5,656 nt of DNA from Planctomycetota bacterium (GTDB lineage: Bacteria > Planctomycetota > Phycisphaerae > WQYP01): assembly GCA_021852245.1 (NCBI GenBank), contig JAJZNY010000274.1:1-5656 (forward strand). Direction: 5' to 3'. The notes beneath the pieces were generated by a model. It did not search any database and was not told the origin of the DNA. It saw only the letters and a program-made list of their open reading frames with translations. Below, one piece after another: positions 1-5,400 of this stretch (position 1 is its first letter; the number at the start of each line of letters is the position of its first letter). A program made the position numbers and the translations under genes.

Positions 1-38
1 GCACCGGTGGAAATTCGCCGCGTTTGATTTGGGTGGAT

Positions 39-746
39 ATGTCGAGAAAGAAAAAGATTCTGGTCGTTGATGATGAGCGGGACCTTGTCGAACTCATCTC
101 CATGAATCTCGTTCGCAACGGCTATGAGGTCCTCACCTGCCACGATGGAAAGCTCGGCCTCGAGATGGCCCGCAAACATCTGCCCGACATGATCCTGCTG
201 GACCTGATGATGCCCGGCATGAGCGGGCAGGATGTTGCCGCCCGCCTCAAGGGAGACCCGCAAACCGCCAGTATCCCCATCATCATGCTGACCGCCCGCG
301 GCGAGGAAACGGACATTATTGTCGGGCTTTCATTGGGCGCAGACGACTACGTGACCAAGCCCTTCAATATGCGGGTTCTCATGGCCCGCGTCAGTGCGGT
401 CATGCGACGCAAGAGCAATGCCGATGCCCCCCCGCAACATATCACCGCCGGCCCCATGCTCATTGACCAATCCCGCCACGAAATCACCATCGGCGGCAAG
501 CCCGTTAACGTCACCCCGACCGAATTCAAACTTCTCATGGCCTTGGCTGTCGCCCGTGGACGGGTTCTGTCCCGCGATCAGCTTACGGCCCGCGTCATGG
601 GGAGCGAAGTATTCGTAACCGACCGTGCGATTGATGTGCATGTCACCGCCGTGCGAAAGAAGCTCGGCGAATATCAGTGGATGATTCATACGGTTCGCGG
701 CGTCGGCTACCGACTGCTGGAAGACCGCGAAGAGGAAACCGTCTGA
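39..746 (+). CDS. PhoB-like two-component response regulator (OmpR/PhoB family)
   Basis: Cytoplasmic DNA-binding response regulator of 235 residues. The receiver domain spans about 5-122 and has the acidic pocket D11-D12, phospho-acceptor D55 in ILLDLMMPG, T85 in MLTARGEE and K107 in TKPF. The C-terminal winged helix spans about 137-227, with PTEFKLL, a recognition helix around RAIDVHVTAVRKKLG and the wing TVRGVGYRL. MLTARGEE, GADDY.TKPF and PTEFKLL closely match PhoB of the phosphate regulon. Other OmpR-family members share much of this, so the phosphate role is inferred. ATG at 39 is preferred over the in-frame TTG at 24, because MSRKKKILVVDDE is a normal N-terminus for the family and the length then matches the usual 225-240. 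The Shine-Dalgarno sequence is weak (GGGTGG, very close to the ATG). No partner kinase lies in the window. It converges on the minus-strand cassette and is probably unrelated chromosomal backbone. Confidence 0.93.
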   Translation: MSRKKKILVVDDERDLVELISMNLVRNGYEVLTCHDGKLGLEMARKHLPDMILLDLMMPGMSGQDVAARLKGDPQTASIPIIMLTARGEETDIIVGLSLGADDYVTKPFNMRVLMARVSAVMRRKSNADAPPQHITAGPMLIDQSRHEITIGGKPVNVTPTEFKLLMALAVARGRVLSRDQLTARVMGSEVFVTDRAIDVHVTAVRKKLGEYQWMIHTVRGVGYRLLEDREEETV

Positions 747-754
747 CGGACGGT
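738..754 (+). terminator. Small hairpin across the regulator stop codon (possible weak terminator)
   Basis: ACCGTC (738-743) and GACGGT (749-754) are perfect inverted repeats around a 5-nt loop holding the TGA stop codon (744-746). A 6-bp stem at the 3' end of a gene could help to terminate transcription. However, no T-run follows directly, only a mixed stretch and then AT-rich DNA near 766-775. The rest of the convergent gap, 755-858, shows no better terminator for either strand. Confidence 0.2.
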
Positions 755-858
755 GCAGCGGCAAGCAAATATTTAAGGGCATGCCGGTGCAGGCGAACGC
801 GATCCATCGGCAAATTAAATGTGCCGGCTAACAGACGCGGAAAAGTCAACCGGCGGAC

Positions 859-3549
859 CTAATTCTCCGGCGGCGGCCGGCAGGCGGCAGCGAGGGCGCC
901 GAATGTCATCTGCTCCTCCACGCGGTCGTGCGGGATCAGCAGATATTCCCACGGCTTGCCATTATTTTCCTTCGCGTGCTGGCTGGCGGCACTGCACCAC
1001 CGCATGGCCGCGGCCGCCTTCTGCCTCACCACCACGTCGTCCAATTCGTCGCTCCGCTTCACCTCGCAGATATATTTCGCGCTGGCGGCCTCAACGATAA
1101 AATCCGGCTCGTACGCAAGCTCACCACCTTCGGGCCCCCGGTAATAGATGCGGATGTCTCTGGCCCCGGGCCGGAACCATTTGAGCACCTCATCATCGCG
1201 TTCCAGAATGGCCGCGAAACGCCGCTCGGAATCCGAGTCAAACTTCTGCATCGGATACAGGCATTTACGAAATCCGCCGAACACCATTGCACCGATCCGA
1301 TCGCGCTCACCCTCCGGCACCGGCAGATGAAAATCACGCACCGGCTCATCCGCTGCGGCCAGATAATCCCTCGCCCTCAACGTGACGAATCCCCTGGTAA
1401 CGGTGGCTTTGAATTCGGGCGCCGATTGGACAAAATGGGGCTGCATCTGCGAGTGGATCAACTCCACCAGGGCACGCTGGTGGTATTGAAGAACGTTCTC
1501 CACATCCTCCTCGCTTTTCAGGTAGCTCCGCAGCTTCGCCACCACCTGCCCGGCCAACTTGTAAAGCAGCGGCGCACTGCGGTCGTAATCAATATCATTA
1601 AAATCGACCAGCCCGCGGATCAGGTAATCCTCCGGCCGATCTTCCTTGATGACGCCCGATCCCCCCACCAGGGTGTACTGTTTGTCCTCCCGCAGGTGCC
1701 GAATCAGAATGTCGTGGGCCACCGGCGGATAATTAATATTCCGCACGTCAAGGTCGAAATCCTCATATCGGCATTCCACCGGGCCCACGGGGGAGAGCAC
1801 AATCTTCGGCACATCGATGGAAAGCTCGCAGTAGGCCCTCGTTGTCCTGCCCACGATCGCGGCAACGTCCACCGATTCAATAACCCCCTCCAGCACGCCC
1901 TGCGCCGGACGGACCGTTGCCTGCACTTTCTCCACAATCTCCCGCTGCACCCCTTCATCCAGCAGTTGTCTGCTCCCACGCAGCCCCTCGTACTGCCTGA
2001 TGATGTCGTAGGTCGCTTTGGCAACTTCCTGCTCCTGCGGCCCGCTGAAAAGCATCCCCTGCGCTGCCCCGGCCGGTCGCGGTGTGCCGGCGCCGGAGAT
2101 CATCTCCTCAAAGACGCTTTTCGTTGCTACCACCTTGCGGCCCGCCTCCGGAATGTCGCGCCCGATCTCCAGCCCCACGCGGATGATCGAGTTCGGGTCC
2201 GCCGCGTGATCCACGATTTCCTTGAATTTGTCGTGCGACACGATGGTAAGCCGATCCACCGCCGCCACGCCCGTCCGCCTTCCGTACGGAAGACGCAGCC
2301 CCCGGCCGATGGACTGCTCCACCAGCGTGCGTGAATTGGCCGCCCGCAGCGGGACGATGGTAAACAAATTCGTGACATCCCACCCCTCTTTGAGCATGTT
2401 CACATGGATCACAATCTCCACCGGGTTATCCGGATGCTCCACCGTGAGCAGTTGCTGAACCACATCATCCTTTTCTTCGCCACGGATGTTGGAATGCACC
2501 TGAATCACCTTGCCCTTGTAGCGGCCGCCGAAAAACTCGTCCGACTCCATCAACTGCTGCAGGGCATTGGCGTGAGCCGTATCCGTCGCCACCACCAGCA
2601 TGAACGGTTTGACGACGGGCCGGTCGTTGTTGCGGGCGTAAACCTCCAGTTGAACCTTCGTGTCTTCGTGTATCCGCACGCCATCTTCCAGCTTGAGCCG
2701 CTCCAGCCCGTCGGGTGAATAGGCGCCGGGGTCGAAGTTGATGCGCGTCACCACCGCCGGCTCTTTGACGAACCCGTCCTGCATCGCCATCGCCAATGGA
2801 TAGCTGTAAATCACGTTTTTGAATGGCGCCGCCTTGCCGCCGGTTTCCACCTGCGGCGTCGCCGTGAGTTCCAGCCCGAGGATCGGCCTGAGTTCATTGA
2901 TCGCCCGCACGCCGGCGGAGGCCCGGTACCGGTGGCTTTCATCCATCAGCACCACCAGATCATCCAACCCCGCGAGGTAATCAAAATAGCTCTGGCCGAG
3001 GTATTCGCTCAGGCGCTTGATGCGGGGGGCGCTTCCGCCGCGCACCTCGCTGTTGATCTTGGAGATGTTGAAGATGTTGATGTTGGCGCCGTCGGTGAAA
3101 AGCCCACGCCCCCGCACGCCGCGCCCCGCCTCATAATTGTCGCCCGTGATAATCTCCGGCGGCGTCTGCGCAAATTCCGCAATCCCCCGGAAGACGTATT
3201 TGGGTGAACTGGGCGTAAAATCCGCAATCAGTTTGTTGTAGATCGTCAGGTTCGGCGCCAGCACAAAAAAATCGCGTATCCCCTCCGATTGATAAAGGTA
3301 AGCGATAAACGCCCCCATTAGCCGCGTTTTGCCCACACCGGTGGCCAGCGCAAAGCAGAGCGATGGGAAATCGCGTTCGAAATCCGTCACCGCTGGAAAC
3401 TCCGCCCGGATGGCTTCGAGCTCCGCCGCCGGATCGGCCCCCTTCTCCAGCTTGATCAGTTCGCAAACACGGGCCAGTGTCTCCAGCGAATCCCGCTGCG
3501 GCGGCCGCAGGCTCAGGCGGTTGGCAATGGCATTAGCCGTGGGATTCAC
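859..3549 (-). CDS. res: Type III restriction-modification Res subunit: superfamily 2 helicase with C-terminal PD-(D/E)XK nuclease
   Basis: This 896-residue protein is predicted to use ATP to move along DNA and to cleave unmodified DNA with its methyltransferase partner. Visible helicase motifs are RPPQRDSLE near 15 (Q-like), Walker A ATGVGKT at 69-75, DESH at 203-206 (DEAH-box position), TATPQ at 229-233, KEGWDVTNL at 387-395 (motif V) and EQSIGRGLRLPYG at 411-423 (motif VI). The nuclease lies near 768-845: E775 in SDSERRF, D816 in EPDFIV and E829-V-K831 fit a PD-(D/E)XK site with no key residue missing. Length is slightly below the roughly 950-1000 of classical Res proteins. The start is GTG at 3549, overlapping the RhuM stop in GTGA, with GGGGGGAGG about 4 nt upstream as ribosome-binding site. 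It is the last gene of the cassette. The family call is firm; the target sequence is unknown. Confidence 0.93.
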   Translation of the reverse strand: MNPTANAIANRLSLRPPQRDSLETLARVCELIKLEKGADPAAELEAIRAEFPAVTDFERDFPSLCFALATGVGKTRLMGAFIAYLYQSEGIRDFFVLAPNLTIYNKLIADFTPSSPKYVFRGIAEFAQTPPEIITGDNYEAGRGVRGRGLFTDGANINIFNISKINSEVRGGSAPRIKRLSEYLGQSYFDYLAGLDDLVVLMDESHRYRASAGVRAINELRPILGLELTATPQVETGGKAAPFKNVIYSYPLAMAMQDGFVKEPAVVTRINFDPGAYSPDGLERLKLEDGVRIHEDTKVQLEVYARNNDRPVVKPFMLVVATDTAHANALQQLMESDEFFGGRYKGKVIQVHSNIRGEEKDDVVQQLLTVEHPDNPVEIVIHVNMLKEGWDVTNLFTIVPLRAANSRTLVEQSIGRGLRLPYGRRTGVAAVDRLTIVSHDKFKEIVDHAADPNSIIRVGLEIGRDIPEAGRKVVATKSVFEEMISGAGTPRPAGAAQGMLFSGPQEQEVAKATYDIIRQYEGLRGSRQLLDEGVQREIVEKVQATVRPAQGVLEGVIESVDVAAIVGRTTRAYCELSIDVPKIVLSPVGPVECRYEDFDLDVRNINYPPVAHDILIRHLREDKQYTLVGGSGVIKEDRPEDYLIRGLVDFNDIDYDRSAPLLYKLAGQVVAKLRSYLKSEEDVENVLQYHQRALVELIHSQMQPHFVQSAPEFKATVTRGFVTLRARDYLAAADEPVRDFHLPVPEGERDRIGAMVFGGFRKCLYPMQKFDSDSERRFAAILERDDEVLKWFRPGARDIRIYYRGPEGGELAYEPDFIVEAASAKYICEVKRSDELDDVVVRQKAAAAMRWCSAASQHAKENNGKPWEYLLIPHDRVEEQMTFGALAAACRPPPEN

Positions 3550-4589
3550 TCGGCCTCCCCCCTGCCGCGCTTCCGCCGGCCCGCTATTCGCTTGATCTCC
3601 TTTTCAAAATCCCCCTCGAACTCCTTATCCTGCCGAACACGGAAAATATCGTACTGCTCTTCCGCAAGTTTCTTCGCCACCTCGGCCGAAACCTTCCCCG
3701 CATTCGTCAGCACGTCGTAATCGTTGAAACGCAGGAAGGCATCGAGCCGCTCCACCCAGTCCACCATCTTCATGGGGATCTGCCGCCTTGCCTGATTTTC
3801 AGCGTAATCCAAGTACATTCCGACGATGCGCTCCAGTTCACCAATCTCGGCCTCAGCGAGGTAATTTTTCGCCACAGCGACATCGCTCTTGAGCACCTTC
3901 CCGGCGGGGGCATTCTTCCAGTTGGTCAATCCCATCGACGGCTTGGATGCGTCCGCACGCTCGGCAATGATCTCCGCCGCAGTCCTGCCCGTCACCGCCC
4001 AGTGCAGCTTGTTCTGCACCGTCTGGAAGAACTTCCGGGTAATCTCGGCATCGCGGTCGTAGTCGACGCTGCACTGCTCGTAGATGTCGGTAATTTTAAG
4101 ATAAAAACGCCGCTCGCTGGCGCGTATCTCGCGGATACGCTCCAATAACTCGTCAAAATAGTCTTTACCAAACCGGCTGTTGAGCTTCAGCCGCTCGTCA
4201 TCCAACACAAACCCTTTGAGGATGAACTCCCGCAGAGTCTGCGTGGCCCAGATGCGAAACTGCGTGGCCTGGGCGCTGTTGACGCGGTAGCCGACAGAAA
4301 TGATGGCGTCGAGATTGTAGAAATCGATTTCACGGGCGACATCGCGACTCCCCTCGCGCCGAACTATCCGGAATTTCCGGATAGTTGCCGATTCCGCCAA
4401 TTCTCCGGATTCATAGATGTTCCGCAGGTGCTCGTTGACCGTACGCACGTCCACGGCAAATAACTCGGCGATCTTCCTCTGGCTCAGCCAGAAGGTATCG
4501 GCCAGATAGGTGATCTCCACCCTCATGGCACCGTCCGGGGTGCGATAGAGAATGATCTCACCGTCACGGGGATCGCTACGTTCGCTCAT
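3546..4589 (-). CDS. rhuM: RhuM family protein (Virulence_RhuM domain)
   Basis: A 347-residue protein recognised as the RhuM family, named from a gene on Salmonella pathogenicity island 3. Its biochemical function is not established. The N-terminus (about 10-64) looks like a DNA-binding unit: FWLSQRKIAELFAVDVRTVN reads as a helix-turn-helix, followed by HLRNIYESGEL. Next come the family signature stretches SATIRKFRIVRREG (67-80) and EIDFYNLDAIISVGYRVNS (87-105), then FRIWATQTLREFILKGFVLDDERL (111-133). The C-terminal half is helical and charged and ends in a basic tail (RRKRGRG). No signal peptide or membrane segment is seen. The ATG at 4589 directly follows the TAG stop of the upstream gene, and a G7 tract plus AAGAATAG serves as ribosome-binding region. 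The stop overlaps the res start. RhuM genes are often found beside restriction-modification genes, which suggests a regulatory or accessory role; that is inference. Confidence 0.9.
   Translation of the reverse strand: MSERSDPRDGEIILYRTPDGAMRVEITYLADTFWLSQRKIAELFAVDVRTVNEHLRNIYESGELAESATIRKFRIVRREGSRDVAREIDFYNLDAIISVGYRVNSAQATQFRIWATQTLREFILKGFVLDDERLKLNSRFGKDYFDELLERIREIRASERRFYLKITDIYEQCSVDYDRDAEITRKFFQTVQNKLHWAVTGRTAAEIIAERADASKPSMGLTNWKNAPAGKVLKSDVAVAKNYLAEAEIGELERIVGMYLDYAENQARRQIPMKMVDWVERLDAFLRFNDYDVLTNAGKVSAEVAKKLAEEQYDIFRVRQDKEFEGDFEKEIKRIAGRRKRGRGEAE
4362..4386. repeat. Perfect 12-bp inverted repeat with a 1-nt centre inside rhuM
   Basis: Twelve bases (4362-4373, starting AACTATCCGG) are repeated in perfect inverted order at 4375-4386, around a single T at 4374. 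It encodes TIRKFRIV of the RhuM protein. An RNA hairpin with a 1-nt loop would have to open a few pairs. As DNA it has the symmetry expected of a site for a dimeric protein. The amino-acid stretch is conserved in the family, so the symmetry may be a by-product of coding. Confidence 0.85.
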
Positions 4590-4686
4590 CTATTCTTCCC
4601 CCCCTCGTGGGCGCGTCTCCGCGTTCTCCGCGCCTCCGCGCGCAACATCGTCCCCTTGGTTCACGCGGAGCCGCGAAGCCGCGGAG
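4590..4686 (-). repeat. GC-rich palindromic repeat, copy A (3' end of the GxxExxY gene)
   Basis: First copy of the cassette repeat. The identical 32-bp core is at 4616-4647. CTCCGCG at 4617-4623 can pair with CGCGGAG at 4680-4686, and CTCCGCG at 4634-4640 with CGCGGAG at 4664-4670, giving a long imperfect stem. CCGCG-AAGC-CGCGG forms a smaller nested hairpin in the right arm. On the minus strand it encodes the last 31 or so residues of the GxxExxY protein, and it ends in a G7 tract and TAG immediately before the RhuM start. Confidence 0.9.
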
Positions 4687-5081
4687 GTCGGCGGCTGGTA
4701 GCCGTTCACGATTCGCCGCAGCCCGTCTTTCAGCCGCACCTGGCCAAAATTGATCAGCAAGCCCACGGGAAGGCGGAGCAGCCGAAGGTACGTCAGCACC
4801 TGTTTGGCATAGACCGGCGAGAGCTGTTCAACCGATTTGAGTTCCACCACCACACACCCCTCGACCAACAGATCAGCTCGTAGCCCCTCGTCAAACGTCA
4901 TGCCGTCATATTCAAATGTAACCGACCGCTGCCGCTCGACCGTCAGGCCACGCCGCTCAAGCTCGCGTGCCAGCACCGCCTCGTAGACCGACTCGAACAG
5001 CCCCGGCCCGAGATTCATGTGAACCTTCACCGCCGCGTCGACAATCTGCTCCGTAATTGCATCAATGTCCTTGGTGATCAT
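4590..5081 (-). CDS. GxxExxY family protein (PD-(D/E)XK-like), with a repeat-derived C-terminal tail
   Basis: A 163-residue soluble protein. The family motif is exact: G27-L-F-E30-S-V-Y33, in NLGPGLFESVYEAVLARELE. A PD-(D/E)XK-type core follows, with D70 in LRADLLVE and E80-L-K82 in VVVELKSVEQ, then YAKQVLTYLRLL and the closing GLLINFG (107-113). These proteins are annotated as nuclease-fold proteins of unknown target, and no substrate can be read from the sequence. The normal family end falls near residue 127 (RRIVNG). Residues 128-163 come from the repeat described below (SAASRLRVN, then GDDVARGGAENAE) and look like an acquired tail. The ATG at 5081 overlaps the upstream small ORF stop (ATGA), with GGGGGAAAGG a few bases upstream. 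The stop TAG lies directly against the RhuM ATG. The position inside a restriction cassette fits an accessory DNA-acting role, but this is inference. Confidence 0.9.
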   Translation of the reverse strand: MITKDIDAITEQIVDAAVKVHMNLGPGLFESVYEAVLARELERRGLTVERQRSVTFEYDGMTFDEGLRADLLVEGCVVVELKSVEQLSPVYAKQVLTYLRLLRLPVGLLINFGQVRLKDGLRRIVNGYQPPTSAASRLRVNQGDDVARGGAENAETRPRGGEE

Positions 5082-5239
5082 CTATCCTTTCCCCCTCGTG
5101 GGCGCGTCTCCGCGTTCTCCGCGCCTCCGCGCGCAACATCGTCCCCCCGGTTCACGCGGAGCCGCGAAGCCGCGGAGCGGGAATTTAATAGCCGTGCCGC
5201 AGTGCGCGCCGCGGCAGGGCCACATCCGAAACCACTCAT
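5078..5239 (-). CDS. Small ORF 2, 53 residues, repeat-encoded
   Basis: No known family is recognised. It begins MSGFGCGPAAARTAARLLNS, continues SRSAASRLRVNR, then GDDVARGGAENAE, and ends RPRGGKDR. The composition is Ala/Arg/Gly-rich with no membrane segment or signal peptide. Support for translation: the ATG at 5239 overlaps the stop of small ORF 1 (TGATG), AAGGGGGG lies about 8 nt upstream, and its TGA overlaps the GxxExxY ATG (ATGA). It is about two-thirds identical to small ORF 1 and the same length. Against it: the whole ORF lies in a repeat that is open in other frames as well, so it may be a spacer that keeps ribosomes moving between cistrons and not a functional peptide. Confidence 0.4.
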   Translation of the reverse strand: MSGFGCGPAAARTAARLLNSRSAASRLRVNRGDDVARGGAENAETRPRGGKDR

Positions 5240-5399
5240 CACTTCTTCCCCCCTTCTCGTATCCGTTTCTCCGCGTTCTCCGCGCCTCCGCGCGCAACAT
5301 CGTCCCCCAGATTCACGCGAAGTCGCGAAGCCGCGGAGCGGGAGTTTAGTATCCCCCCCGCGGTACACGCCGTGGTAGGGCGAAATTCAAGGTAACTCA
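5078..5399 (-). repeat. Two 161-bp tandem direct repeats (copies B and C)
   Basis: Two head-to-tail units, about 5078-5238 and 5239-5399. The identical 32-bp cores are at 5107-5138 and 5268-5299, exactly 161 bp apart. Copy B has intact pairing arms (CTCCGCG 5108-5114 with CGCGGAG 5171-5177, and 5125-5131 with 5155-5161). In copy C the inner right arm has changed to CGCGAAG (5316-5322). The stretch from the arms to the next start is more diverged but still aligns without gaps (GAATTTAATA against GAGTTTAGTA). This explains the whole space between the methyltransferase-like and GxxExxY genes. Confidence 0.9.
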
Positions 5400-5400
5400 T
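5239..5400 (-). CDS. Small ORF 1, 53 residues, repeat-encoded
   Basis: No known family is recognised. It begins MSYLEFRPTTACTAGGILNS, then SRSAASRLRVNL, GDDVARGGAENAE, and ends RIREGGKK. The ATG at 5400 overlaps the stop of the upstream methyltransferase-like gene (TGATG), with GGAGG about 7 nt upstream. Its TGA overlaps the start of small ORF 2 in the same TGATG arrangement. The first 17 residues differ most from ORF 2, while residues 18-44 are identical except position 31. The unit is exactly as long as its neighbour (162 nt including the stop), so the pair looks like a tandem duplication of a start-to-stop module. Functional coding is uncertain for the same reasons as for small ORF 2. Confidence 0.4.
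   Translation of the reverse strand: MSYLEFRPTTACTAGGILNSRSAASRLRVNLGDDVARGGAENAEKRIREGGKK

Noticed and set aside
1..27. Possible last eight codons of an upstream plus-strand gene (APVEIRRV, TGA at 25-27)
   Set aside because: A frame is open from the left edge to this stop and would fit an operon, but eight codons are too few to support a gene.
24..38. TTG at 24 as start of the response regulator
   Set aside because: It adds only MIWVD before the normal family N-terminus. The ATG at 39 gives the usual length.
747..858. Bidirectional terminator in the convergent gap
   Set aside because: Apart from the 6-bp stem at 738-754 there is no stem followed by a T-run on either strand. GCCGG segments do not pair into a convincing hairpin.
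928..2334. A 468-codon open frame on the plus strand, antisense to res
   Set aside because: It lies fully inside the convincing Res gene and its translation shows no domain. Long antisense frames are common in GC-rich genes.
5078..5368. A longer 96-codon reading of the small ORF 2 frame
   Set aside because: The extra N-terminal part is copy C read in another frame. The ATG at 5239 has a ribosome-binding stretch and overlaps the upstream stop, so the 53-codon version is preferred.
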